Origin: a virus
Virus record (IMG/VR): IMGVR_UViG_3300031658_000005
Coordinates: 1-62,507 of that record
Strand: one strand, 5' to 3'
DNA length: 62,507 nt
The notes beneath the pieces are model-generated. The model did not search any database. It was not told where the DNA came from and saw only the letters and a list, made by a program, of their open reading frames with translations. Every line of letters begins with the position of its first letter. The first letter of the stretch is position 1. Below, one piece after another: positions 1 to 8,530 of this stretch. The position numbers and the translations under genes are program-made.

Positions 1-218
1 AAATTTTGATTAAGAATCTTTTTGAGGTCTTTCTCTGTTGTGCTTGAGTTTGCTCCTAGGTGGATAACTATATCTTGGTCAAAAACATTCGGTAAACCAG
101 AGTCCCCAAGATTAATGTCAAATTTTGTTACATTATAGCCCCTGTGAGACAAGTAAGCAGCCAAGTTAGATCCTATGAATCCTCCTCCGCCCGTAATTAA
201 TACTCTATTCGCTCTCAC
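1..218 (-). CDS. NAD(P)-dependent sugar epimerase/dehydratase, N-terminal part (runs off left edge)
   Basis: Read from a GTG at 218, the protein begins MRANRVLITGGGGFIGSN, the Rossmann nucleotide-binding start of extended SDR sugar-nucleotide epimerases and dehydratases. About 72 residues are present before the window ends. A later segment, VIHLGANSSTTE, matches the conserved strand-4 region of the family and is closest by eye to ADP-heptose epimerase-like members. The GTG overlaps the end of the upstream gene by 14 nt, fitting the tight operon. It probably serves the same nucleotide-sugar pathway as the GDP-mannose dehydratase at 13323-14357. Substrate cannot be told from the fragment. Confidence 0.8.
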   Translation of the reverse strand, partial: MRANRVLITGGGGFIGSNLAAYLSHRGYNVTKFDINLGDSGLPNVFDQDIVIHLGANSSTTEKDLKKILNQN

Positions 219-633
219 AATTACATTCGAGATCAGGAATACACTCTTGTATCAAGTTTTTAATAAGATGCTCGCTAAAATCAGACTCCTTAATCTCTGC
301 CAAGACTTTATTAAGCTCCTCGTCTCCTGTGTCATCATCCAACTCTACTTTTTCAAAAAAATCAAAATTATTCTGAAACGTGTAGTTTTGCACAACTTCA
401 ATTATTAACTCATCATTTTTGAATGATTTATTTATAGAAAAAGAAGAATGCCCATTTGAAATATGGATGTCTTCTTTCGCTTCTGTTAATTCTAATAAGC
501 CTCCCTGTATTTTGTAATTTTTTAAAATCCAGATTTTCTTAGAATATTTAGTAGAAGATTCAAACTTGATATCAGCATCAAAAGACAAACTTTGATAAAG
601 TTTATCGTCTAGGAACTTGACCGTATAAGGCAT
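205..633 (-). CDS. Hypothetical protein, 142 aa
   Basis: No family recognised. The frame stays open upstream to 738, but the start at 633 (MPYTVKFLDD) is preferred. It lies just after the stop of the preceding gene, and a GTGTAA element sits 10 nt before the ATG (644-649), as at several other starts in this genome. The C-terminal third is acidic (EKVELDDDTGDEELN) and ends with two cysteines. It lies between a small acidic protein and the epimerase at the left edge. The strand-rich middle suggests a small soluble protein. Function unknown. Confidence 0.65.
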   Translation of the reverse strand: MPYTVKFLDDKLYQSLSFDADIKFESSTKYSKKIWILKNYKIQGGLLELTEAKEDIHISNGHSSFSINKSFKNDELIIEVVQNYTFQNNFDFFEKVELDDDTGDEELNKVLAEIKESDFSEHLIKNLIQECIPDLECNCESE

Positions 634-649
634 TATAATTACCTTACAC

Positions 650-877
650 CTATTCTTTTGTTTCGCCTTTTCTGTTTTCAGCAGGAGCCTCTTCAACTTT
701 AGATTGAAGCTCCTGTAATGCCGAAGACTTTTCGTCATCAGACATTTCTTCTATATTCCGCTCAACTTCTTGAGCAGCGAGACTATGCATAATGTTAATT
801 GCTTCCGCCAAAGTAATGCTGGAAACCATTTCTGAGGTTAAATAAGATTTTAACTTACTAGTGTCTTCTTCGGTCAT
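650..877 (-). CDS. Hypothetical small acidic protein, 75 aa
   Basis: Begins MTEEDTSKLKSYLTSEM one base after the TGA of the upstream gene. The longer reading of this frame would run inside that gene, so the short version is chosen. It is helical and charged, with two amphipathic stretches and a Glu/Lys-rich tail (EEAPAENRKGETKE). Such small acidic helical proteins are common in phage operons. No function can be assigned. Its stop is followed directly by the GTGTAA element of the next gene. Confidence 0.6.
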   Translation of the reverse strand: MTEEDTSKLKSYLTSEMVSSITLAEAINIMHSLAAQEVERNIEEMSDDEKSSALQELQSKVEEAPAENRKGETKE

Positions 878-878
878 A

Positions 879-1121
879 TCAGTCTTTTTCTTTGCTTGCG
901 TAAATTCTAATATCTGGCTGGTTTGACCCCTTCTCTTTGAAGGAATTTGGAAAGCAGACAATTTTAAGGTCTCTGCCCTCAGAGTCTTTAATAGATCCAC
1001 TATAGTAAGATTGCTTTTGACCATCAACCCTCCAAAGAGCGCCTAGTTCACGTTGCTTCCATTCGTCACTCGTTGTTGACCCTGCTTCTGTTGTGTTATT
1101 ATCACTCATATTATCATTCAT
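879..1121 (-). CDS. Conserved small phage protein, DUF736-like, 80 aa
   Basis: The core pattern ELGALWR ... YYSGSI ... KIVCFPNSFKEKG ... QPDIRIYAS recalls a widespread group of small phage and bacterial proteins of unknown role (similar to DUF736). The start at 1121 lies two bases after the stop of the 54-residue gene. An upstream ATG at 1160 in the same frame would overlap that gene heavily and is rejected. ATG 1109 is a second possible start. Role unknown; such proteins often sit near replication genes. Confidence 0.65.
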   Translation of the reverse strand: MNDNMSDNNTTEAGSTTSDEWKQRELGALWRVDGQKQSYYSGSIKDSEGRDLKIVCFPNSFKEKGSNQPDIRIYASKEKD

Positions 1122-1123
1122 AA

Positions 1124-1288
1124 TTATTTGTTCGTAAATCTTCCTTGGACGCTTTTCCAAAACTTTTCTTTACCAAGTTCAAGGTAGCGTTTTTTTTGAA
1201 GTTTGTAAAGCTTTTTTTGAATATGATTGCCGTTTTTTTTATCATAGCCGACTAATTCACGTATTCTCTTAGCAGTAGAGCCACTCAT
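1124..1288 (-). CDS. Small basic protein, 54 aa
   Basis: Starts MSGSTAKRIRELVGYDKK and continues with a Lys/Arg-rich helix (IQKKLYKLQKKRYLELG), ending FTNK. The ATG overlaps the stop of the ClpA-like gene in an ATGA arrangement, and the next gene begins two bases after its stop. This linkage is the main reason to call it real despite its size. The MSGS opening and basic helix recall small phage proteins of unknown role. The charge suggests nucleic-acid contact, which is inference only. Confidence 0.7.
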   Translation of the reverse strand: MSGSTAKRIRELVGYDKKNGNHIQKKLYKLQKKRYLELGKEKFWKSVQGRFTNK

Positions 1289-3627
1289 GACATATGATCA
1301 TGAGTTGTCAAATCTTTTTCAACAAAAAGTTTGATATTTTTCTCTCCAGACAAAACCCTACCCGAAACAAAAGGAGTTATTTCCGACAGGACTTTTTTGC
1401 TCAAAGCATCAACTTTAAACTTTTCTTTTTGAATCTGGTTTACAATTTCTTTTATGTAATTAAAGTCAAAAGTCAGATCTATGTCGCTGTCTTTTAATCT
1501 ATTTTTTAATCTATTTAATTTGAAAAAGAGAAGTCTTCTCAAGCCTCTCTTGTTTAGCTCCTTCAATGAGAAACATTCATCAACAAGAGATAAAATATCT
1601 GGATGAATAACAAGATTATCTTTGCCTGATGACACTTTTTGAAAACCCATTGAAGATTGACTACTAGAAATAGCACTGGTTAAAAATATTTTACAATTCG
1701 TAAAATCAGCAATATCCCCATTACTCATTTGTAGCTGACCATGTTTGAGGATCTGGTTGAACAATGGAATTGCCGAAGGATTAACTTTATGAAAATCATC
1801 AATAATGATTACGCTATTAGGGGAAATTAGAATTTTTTCACAAATAGATGTATTATTGCCATTAGAGGCCGCAATTTTATGAGGAGCATAAGAATCAGAG
1901 AAATGCACTCCACTATAAGATAATACGTCTACCGAATTCCTCTCCAGACTATCCTTTAATAATTTTGCAAAATGAGATTTGCCGCTAAATTTAGGGCCGC
2001 TTACAATAAAACAATCTGGAGATGCAAAATTATCAGTTGATCTAATGCCAAGGCTAGATAAGATTATTTTTTCTTTTAATTTCCTTAGAAAGTCCTTTTG
2101 TCCAATGAGCGACTCTCCAATAATCTCAAATGTTTCAGAGGCAATCCCTCTATCGTTCAAGGGGTTTTTTTTCCGATCAAAAAAGTCTTTCAAATGGCAA
2201 AGTTTAACTTTTGGGGTTTTTTTAGATAAACCTTTGGTCCATTTTTCCAAAGATACATTTAACTCCTGCAAAAGTTCCACATAATCTTTGTCGGGATCTA
2301 AGGCAGCAGCCATTGTTTCTATTTGCTGGTTTTTAATCAATGGGTCCGTCTCCCAATAACTCATCTTTGATTTCGCCCCACAATGATCGACAACATCAAT
2401 AGCCTTATCAGGGTAAAATTTATTTGGAATATACTTTTCACAATAATCAATAATATTCTCCAAGAACGAGTCCGAATACTTAACGCCATGAAAATCTTCG
2501 TAGTAAGAAGTTATCGTAGGGAGAATTTTTTCCATTTGAAATCTAGATGGCTCACGAATCGAAATACGTTCAAACCTACGATCCAATGCTGTGTCTTTTT
2601 TTATTGTATTTGTATACTCATTAATGGTGGTAGCTCCTATGCAACTTATCGTTCCTCTAGCTAACTCTGGCTTAAGTATATTTGATGCCTCTAAAGAATT
2701 ACTTATGCCTCCCCCAGCGCCAATTAAAGTGTGAACCTCATCAATGAATAGAATTAAATTGCTGTATTTTTTAGATTCAGTGATAAAATCCTCTAGGCGC
2801 TTTTCAAACTGACCTCTATATTCAGTGCCAGCAACCATGCTAGACAAACTAACAGAGTAAATAACCTTGTCAGATATAAGCTCTGGAACGTCCCCAGAAA
2901 CTATTCTAGAGGCCAAGCCCTCTATTAAAGAAGTCTTTCCTGTCCCCGCTGGTCCGACAAGCAGAGCATTGGGTTTCTTTTTTCTACAAAGAACAGTGGA
3001 TATCTCCTCTATCTTTCCGTCAAAATCAACAATGTTATCGAAATCTTCATTTAAAGATTTTAAATTTAAATTTTCAGCAAATTGAGAAAGAATCTCGTTT
3101 TCAGAGAACATGTCAATCCAGTCTTTTGGAGCACTAGAAATAGTCTCTACTGAATCATCGCTAAGGTCAATGTCTTTTACGATTAGTGAGCACTCTTTAA
3201 TAATATCAAATGCTATTTCATTAAAGTTTTGCTCGCCCAAGGGAAATAATGTTTTAACAACCTTGGGAGATGAGGTCGCCTCGAAGAACGCCATTAAAAT
3301 AACTTCTGGAGGAATATAATCTAATTGAAAACTTTCCATTGAAATCTTCTCTGCTTCTTGGAGAAGATTTCTTACGTCCGTCTTTAATACCTTCTTAGTG
3401 TATTTATTTTTCTTTTTCCGACTTAAGACATTGCGAGATTCTTTTAATAGATCTTTTAAATCTATATCAACTTTTTTAAGAAGAGAAAAACAAGAAAGAC
3501 TTAAATCATTAATAAAACAATGAAAAAATAAATCTATATCAGCTCCATTTCTACCAAGGACACCGCATAAATTTTTAGTATCTTCTAATACTCCCTCTAT
3601 GTGAGGAGTAAGCGGCAAACTAGTCAT
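1285..3627 (-). CDS. ClpA/ClpC-like double AAA+ ATPase
   Basis: 780 residues with the layout of Clp unfoldases: a helical N domain (about 1-150), then D1 with Walker A GPAGTGKT (225-232), pore-region pattern AGTEYRGQFEKRL, Walker B LILFIDEVHT and sensor region CIGATTINEY ... DRRFER. D2 has Walker A GPKFSGKS (about 550) and Walker B VIIIDDFHKV. There is no long ClpB-type middle domain, so it is closer to ClpA/ClpC. In D2 the usual LNR(I/V)D arginine-finger region reads ILSLVDE, so D2 may be weakened. No ClpP partner is seen here. It overlaps the polymerase gene by 8 nt at the end of the replication operon. It may remodel replication complexes or redirect host proteolysis. Confidence 0.9.
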   Translation of the reverse strand: MTSLPLTPHIEGVLEDTKNLCGVLGRNGADIDLFFHCFINDLSLSCFSLLKKVDIDLKDLLKESRNVLSRKKKNKYTKKVLKTDVRNLLQEAEKISMESFQLDYIPPEVILMAFFEATSSPKVVKTLFPLGEQNFNEIAFDIIKECSLIVKDIDLSDDSVETISSAPKDWIDMFSENEILSQFAENLNLKSLNEDFDNIVDFDGKIEEISTVLCRKKKPNALLVGPAGTGKTSLIEGLASRIVSGDVPELISDKVIYSVSLSSMVAGTEYRGQFEKRLEDFITESKKYSNLILFIDEVHTLIGAGGGISNSLEASNILKPELARGTISCIGATTINEYTNTIKKDTALDRRFERISIREPSRFQMEKILPTITSYYEDFHGVKYSDSFLENIIDYCEKYIPNKFYPDKAIDVVDHCGAKSKMSYWETDPLIKNQQIETMAAALDPDKDYVELLQELNVSLEKWTKGLSKKTPKVKLCHLKDFFDRKKNPLNDRGIASETFEIIGESLIGQKDFLRKLKEKIILSSLGIRSTDNFASPDCFIVSGPKFSGKSHFAKLLKDSLERNSVDVLSYSGVHFSDSYAPHKIAASNGNNTSICEKILISPNSVIIIDDFHKVNPSAIPLFNQILKHGQLQMSNGDIADFTNCKIFLTSAISSSQSSMGFQKVSSGKDNLVIHPDILSLVDECFSLKELNKRGLRRLLFFKLNRLKNRLKDSDIDLTFDFNYIKEIVNQIQKEKFKVDALSKKVLSEITPFVSGRVLSGEKNIKLFVEKDLTTHDHMS

Positions 3628-6181
3628 TCCTCACCTCCCTTAATTTCATGTATATATCTGTATTAACTAAATTGATTTTGTCAACGAAGAGAGCATCACT
3701 ACTCTTCGACCCATTTATAACGATAACTTGACTTTTCGCAATCTTTTTCCCACTATCTAGGAAATTAGATAATTTGTTTTCCCTCCTGTTGTCCATAAAC
3801 AAAAAGTTCCTAGTGGCGGTGTTATCGCAAATAGTTAATAGCATATACTTATTATCATTTAAAGAGGTTCTCACAAAGAAATCCTTAACCTCTCCAACAA
3901 CTTGAAATGTCTCACTATCACTAAAGCCCTCTAGATCCTTTAAGTCAACTAAAGATGAATATTTATCCAAGAAACAATCTCGTAAATTATGGGAGTAACT
4001 ATAGCCAAGTAGTGCGGTCTCATACCTCCAATTTGCAAACATTTCATGTTTCCTATTTTGAATATATATTTTTTTATAGCCATCAAATTTCTTTTTAAAA
4101 GTTTCAAATCGCTTCTCTTTCATTATCGGCCTATTGTCGTCTCCTAAAGTCTGCTTTTTGCGGACTTCTGATATAGCATCCAAAATATCATACCCGAACA
4201 CCTCTCCTGTTTTTGCAAAATTTCTTTTTTCTCTATCAGTTAGCAAGTTAAATGATTGAGCTTCTAGCACCATACGAGTTCTATTGGTTCCCGCCCCATC
4301 CATGGTCCCAGCTTGAATTAAAGCCGCTAAAACGGAAATATTAATCTCGCACTGTTTGGCCGCTAAGAATACCTCATATTTATTTGCAAACTCTCTACCC
4401 CTAAAGTCAATTAGGCTCTGTATAGACTTTAAAGATATACCCTTTATGCTATTTAGCCCATACCTAATGTCATTCCCCTCGATTTTAAAATTAAAATCAG
4501 ACTTGAACAAACAAGGAGGTAGCATTTTAAACCCAAAGTCCCCTAATTCTTCATTCACACTAGAAACAACTTGCAATGGATCTGGGTCAAATTCTGAAAA
4601 CTCTAAAATTGAAAGGAAAAATTCTTGCGGATAAGTATGTTTTAGAAAAACTGTTTTAGCAGCCAAGTCAGCATAGGCGAAACTATGAGATTTATTAAAA
4701 GAGTAATTAGAGGCTGCAACTAAAGAATTCCAATAAAAGTCACTAATCTCTTCTCCTAATTTCTTCTCTACTCCAGCCTCATAAACTCTATCCTTCCACT
4801 TGGGCATTTCATCAACCTTCTTTTTCCCCACAATCCTCCTTAGCGTCTCCGCTTCTTCTAAGGTTAATCCAAATACTTTGTGAGCGATTTGCATTAATTG
4901 CTCTTGATACAAAATCACATTTTTTGACCAAGATAAAATCTTATCTAATTCGGGATTTAAGTTTAATTCTACAGGCGAGCCTTTTTGATCTATGTAAGAG
5001 TCCACAAACTCTAGTGCTGCAGGTCTAACAAGCGCCATAACATCTGAAAGCTCATTAATGTCTATTGGCATTACCTTCTTGCAAACCTTGAAATTTGTTT
5101 CAGCAGAAATTTGGAAAAGACCCACTGGATGCTTAAAATTCTGAAGAATATCATAAATGAATTGATCATTAGGATCAATATCCTCTATTTTAATTCCAAC
5201 TTTATCGCAAGTTTTATGAGCGATAGTAAGAGTCCTTAAACCAAGAATGTCAAACTTGACCATTAAGTCTGCCACATCATTCATGTCATAGCCAGTAATT
5301 AAGTCTCCATCTTTTGTCCTCTGCAATGGAACTATTTCTTCAATTTTTTGAGAACAAATTGCAATACCAGAGGGATGCACTCCAGTATTTTTAGGCAAAT
5401 TCTCTACTTTGAGAGCATTTTCAAAAGTTTTCTTATGACTTTTAACCCATGTCTTAAATCTATCGCTTTCTTCTTCAGCCTGTATTAATGAATTTACTTT
5501 GCCGTGTAGCTTTGGTATCATATCTGAAACCTGATTGGCTTCAATTTCCCTAGCTTCGTCAAAATATTTTGTAGCCTCCCTTATGCAAAGCTTAGAACTA
5601 AAAGTATTAAATGTTAGGATCTTCGCTGTCCGCCCCTCATGCTTTTTCTCAATATATTCTATAACCTTGTATCTTTGATCATATGAAATATCAGAGTCAA
5701 CATCTGGCAAAAGACTACCAACAAGAAACTGCTTGCCCCTTTTGTCTTCTACTTTCTTGGCTCTTGATTTAGAAACAAATCTCTCAAAGAAAAGATCGTG
5801 TGGTATTGGGTCTATATTTGTTACCCCAAGAAGATAAAGAACAAGAGACCCAGCAGCAGAGCCTCGACCAGCCCCAGTAGGAATATTATTGTCATGACAA
5901 AAGTTTAAAACATCCCAGTTAAGAAGAATATAATCTGTAAAGTCAAGATCTACAAAAGTCTCTAATTCCTGTTTAGCCCTAGCAAAATAAACTTCTTTAT
6001 TGTCGTAGTTTACGATACCTTTATCTTTTAAGCCTTTTCTAGCAAGTTCATATAATATATCATTATTAGAACTATCAAGATTAAGGCCAAGTTCATTTAG
6101 TTTATCTTCATTGATGACTGTTTTAGGCAACTCTACTCCAGCAGGTTCACAATCATCATATGGTGTAAAATCTTCAAACAT
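3620..6181 (-). CDS. dnaE: DNA polymerase III alpha, polymerase core without PHP domain
   Basis: 853 residues of a family C polymerase. The palm carries GAGRGSAAGSL (about 103-113) and the catalytic Asp segment LLPDVDSDI (D160, D162). Further on are the fingers motif HPSGIAI, the segment VKFDILGLRTLT and a helix-hairpin-helix region (LAALIQAGTMDGAGTNR). An OB-like stretch lies near the C-terminus (FQVVGEVKDFF). Bacterial DnaE is about 1160 residues. The missing N-terminal PHP region is encoded separately at 6782-7480, with a proofreading exonuclease gene between. It is the replicative polymerase of the phage. It would normally need a beta clamp, which is not encoded in this window. Confidence 0.93.
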   Translation of the reverse strand: MFEDFTPYDDCEPAGVELPKTVINEDKLNELGLNLDSSNNDILYELARKGLKDKGIVNYDNKEVYFARAKQELETFVDLDFTDYILLNWDVLNFCHDNNIPTGAGRGSAAGSLVLYLLGVTNIDPIPHDLFFERFVSKSRAKKVEDKRGKQFLVGSLLPDVDSDISYDQRYKVIEYIEKKHEGRTAKILTFNTFSSKLCIREATKYFDEAREIEANQVSDMIPKLHGKVNSLIQAEEESDRFKTWVKSHKKTFENALKVENLPKNTGVHPSGIAICSQKIEEIVPLQRTKDGDLITGYDMNDVADLMVKFDILGLRTLTIAHKTCDKVGIKIEDIDPNDQFIYDILQNFKHPVGLFQISAETNFKVCKKVMPIDINELSDVMALVRPAALEFVDSYIDQKGSPVELNLNPELDKILSWSKNVILYQEQLMQIAHKVFGLTLEEAETLRRIVGKKKVDEMPKWKDRVYEAGVEKKLGEEISDFYWNSLVAASNYSFNKSHSFAYADLAAKTVFLKHTYPQEFFLSILEFSEFDPDPLQVVSSVNEELGDFGFKMLPPCLFKSDFNFKIEGNDIRYGLNSIKGISLKSIQSLIDFRGREFANKYEVFLAAKQCEINISVLAALIQAGTMDGAGTNRTRMVLEAQSFNLLTDREKRNFAKTGEVFGYDILDAISEVRKKQTLGDDNRPIMKEKRFETFKKKFDGYKKIYIQNRKHEMFANWRYETALLGYSYSHNLRDCFLDKYSSLVDLKDLEGFSDSETFQVVGEVKDFFVRTSLNDNKYMLLTICDNTATRNFLFMDNRRENKLSNFLDSGKKIAKSQVIVINGSKSSDALFVDKINLVNTDIYMKLREVRND

Positions 6182-6795
6182 TATAGATCCATGTGTTTTT
6201 TAAGTTTCAAGAAAATCTGATAACACATTTTAATGTCATACATAGCGTTATGAAGCTTGGACTCATCAAACTCTATGCTGAAAAATTTTAATAATTGGTT
6301 TTGTGAAACTTTAGCCTTGAGACTGCGATCATTAATAATCTTATATTGCCAGCTAAGTATGTCGCTCTTTGGCTTATCTAATTCTTCTCTGTATGCTTTG
6401 CCAAAAGCTCTCGTATCATATATTCTAGGAAGATAAGAATAGTCTGGCTCTTGACCCAGAAGCCTTTGCAAAAGGGCGACCATATAAACATCAAAGCCTA
6501 GTAAGTTTTGGCCCACAATAATGTATTGAGGGTCGAACAAGTAAGTTTCAAATTTAGACCATACTTCCGATAGTGATCGGGACTTTTGATTATAAAGGCC
6601 CCAGTCAAATCCAGTTAGTTTTTTGACCACCTCTGGTATGTTAAGCTCTTTATGAGAGATAAATTCATCGTGTTCTTCTAGGATTTTATTGCCCTGACAA
6701 ACTATCCAAGATAGCTGCCAAGTTTTAGAAGAGTGTAAATTTAAACCTTCCGTTTCTGTGTCGAAGACTAAGTATTTTTGATTACTTGGTAACAT
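6181..6795 (-). CDS. dnaQ: DnaQ-like 3'-5' proofreading exonuclease
   Basis: 204 residues of the DEDDh exonuclease family. Exo I is VFDTETEG (D12, E14), Exo II is GQNLLGFDV, and Exo III is LHNAMYDIKMC, giving the catalytic His and last Asp. It sits between the PHP-domain gene and the polymerase-core gene, overlapping the first by 14 nt and the second by one base. A role as proofreading subunit of this polymerase is therefore strongly implied. Length and motif order are normal for epsilon-type subunits, with only a short C-terminal tail. Confidence 0.9.
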   Translation of the reverse strand: MLPSNQKYLVFDTETEGLNLHSSKTWQLSWIVCQGNKILEEHDEFISHKELNIPEVVKKLTGFDWGLYNQKSRSLSEVWSKFETYLFDPQYIIVGQNLLGFDVYMVALLQRLLGQEPDYSYLPRIYDTRAFGKAYREELDKPKSDILSWQYKIINDRSLKAKVSQNQLLKFFSIEFDESKLHNAMYDIKMCYQIFLKLKKHMDL

Positions 6796-7480
6796 TTTCT
6801 AAAAAGGATTCGTATGAAAATTCATTGGAGCAAAAATTATCTAAACGTGGATTACTGTAAGTTGGGACTCTACCTTGCTTCCTGCTACAAACAGCCTTAT
6901 ACATCTGGAAGGCTTCAAAGTCTTCTTTGTTTCTGTAATAAATGCTCTTTGCGTTTTCTGTTTTTACTCCCAGTCTTTTAAGGGCTAAGCTGATTTGAAA
7001 GTCAAATGGATGACCATTCGCCTCTTCAATATAAAAATGATCATAATCATCTAAAGAGAGATTGCAAAGGCCAAAGTGAAAAATATTATTGTAAACATAA
7101 GAGTCGTAAAATGGAACCCCTATACTAACATCCTCAAGTTTTGATTTACTTAGATCTGATAAACGCAAGCAGTCTCCCTCACTAGTAAAGCACTTGCTAT
7201 ATAAACTCCTTACAACTGAGACCCCCTTGTTGTTTTTAGGGAGAAATATTAGCTTACTAGGCATCTCCGATAAGCTAGACTGAACGACAGGCAATCTTAC
7301 TCCATAAATCATGGGGATTCCAATTTCTAAGAAAGCTTTGTTGGCGATTCTGAATCCATAAAAATTATCCTCTACGAGAATCATTTTATTTATATCGCCC
7401 GTTTCAGCAATTTCTACTAGGTCTTCAATTCTCAAAAGAGATTTCCCTATACTAAAGTTGCTCTTAAATAGTGGTATCAC
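6782..7480 (-). CDS. Detached, probably inactive PHP domain of DNA polymerase III alpha
   Basis: 232 residues starting at GTG 7480. The segments SLLRIEDLVEIAE ... KMILVEDNFYGFRIANKAF and GIPMIYGVRLPV match the first third of DnaE PHP domains (IEELV..A.., alDHgnlfG, GIKPIIGcE). The His residues expected in HxH and in DHG are absent (FKSNFS and VEDNF), so metal binding is probably lost. It is followed directly by the exonuclease and polymerase-core genes. I infer a structural subunit that docks the exonuclease on the polymerase, as the PHP domain does in DnaE. An unrelated phage protein is less likely given position and order. Confidence 0.7.
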   Translation of the reverse strand: MIPLFKSNFSIGKSLLRIEDLVEIAETGDINKMILVEDNFYGFRIANKAFLEIGIPMIYGVRLPVVQSSLSEMPSKLIFLPKNNKGVSVVRSLYSKCFTSEGDCLRLSDLSKSKLEDVSIGVPFYDSYVYNNIFHFGLCNLSLDDYDHFYIEEANGHPFDFQISLALKRLGVKTENAKSIYYRNKEDFEAFQMYKAVCSRKQGRVPTYSNPRLDNFCSNEFSYESFLENVTK

Positions 7481-7489
7481 TTCCGAAGA

Positions 7490-8530
7490 TTACAATAGCT
7501 CTACTCTCTTGTCAAATGAAAAGGCGGGGCATCCTGCATATTTTTCTTTCTTTATCGTGCAGCCTTCAGAAAACTTCGACTCTAAAGCTTCTTTATGGTC
7601 GGCAGAAGAAACAAAATTACCCTCTTGATCTTCTAAGATGTAGTAGTCCCTAGGAAACTTAAACGGACAATGCCACATTAACGTTCCATCTTTTTTAAGT
7701 TGACCTATGCGATCAGCCCTTCCGCAAACAATTTTTCCTGCAAAGCCTTCTTCTTTTGAAGGATACCCTTTGTCCCAAGCTAATCCACTAGTAGCTGTTT
7801 TTTTGTTGAAATTATTAATCACTTTTTGTATGTCCGTCAAGAAATACTCAAAGCCCTCTAAATCTAATTCGTCCAAAGACTCCATGACCAAAAGGCCTTC
7901 TCCTTTTAAATCAAATTTAAGGAATAAAAATTCCATGCGTCTTTTTAAGTATTCTGGATAAAGATATTTTACTGCAAGGCAATACATGTAATCTTGCATA
8001 TTGTCTGTGTAATCTTTCCCCTGAAAAATACTTTTAGAAGTTTTAAAATCTCGAATTATAGCAATCTTCTTCCTCTTGAACAAGAAGAGCTTATCAATAA
8101 ATCCTAATATTCGGTAATCTTTTCCACCGTCATTGACTTTAAGGTCAAACTTCTTTTCTGAAATAGATTCCGTTGGCTTGCTCTCCGTGTCTCCAAAGAA
8201 ATCAAAATTCAAACCTTCAACAGTCATCTTGTTAATAAGATCCATGTTTTCAAAATCATCTATCTCGTATTTCTTGGCGTAAGCCACCACCATTCTTTTG
8301 ATTGACTTGCTGACATTTATATCTTGAGCCTTAAGAATCGCCTTATAATGTTTCCTATGACGAGGGTTTCCTAGGTTTTCAAAAACAGCATGGCAGATTG
8401 TCCCCCTTAAAGAACCGTGATTAGATTTATCAGGTAGCCTCAACTGGTATTTGCACCAATACTGCCAAGTGCATGTTTGGAGCGTCTTGATTCTTGACGC
8501 TGATAAAGGTTTATTATTAAAAGTTTCCAT
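7490..8530 (-). CDS. RecB/Cas4-like PD-(D/E)XK nuclease
   Basis: 346 residues. N-terminal SRIKTLQTCTWQYWCKYQL is the entry helix seen in RecB-type and Cas4-type nucleases, followed by GTICHAVFE (motif I His), GFIDKLF and IIRDFKTSKS (motifs II and III, Asp and D-x-K), and MQDYMYCLA (the QxxxY-type helix). Cysteines near the N-terminus and three more in the C-terminal part (IVCGR, WHCPF, AGCPA) could hold an iron-sulfur cluster as in AddB and Cas4. That is inference. It lies between primase and the polymerase genes and probably processes DNA ends during recombination-dependent replication. Confidence 0.85.
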   Translation of the reverse strand: METFNNKPLSASRIKTLQTCTWQYWCKYQLRLPDKSNHGSLRGTICHAVFENLGNPRHRKHYKAILKAQDINVSKSIKRMVVAYAKKYEIDDFENMDLINKMTVEGLNFDFFGDTESKPTESISEKKFDLKVNDGGKDYRILGFIDKLFLFKRKKIAIIRDFKTSKSIFQGKDYTDNMQDYMYCLAVKYLYPEYLKRRMEFLFLKFDLKGEGLLVMESLDELDLEGFEYFLTDIQKVINNFNKKTATSGLAWDKGYPSKEEGFAGKIVCGRADRIGQLKKDGTLMWHCPFKFPRDYYILEDQEGNFVSSADHKEALESKFSEGCTIKKEKYAGCPAFSFDKRVELL

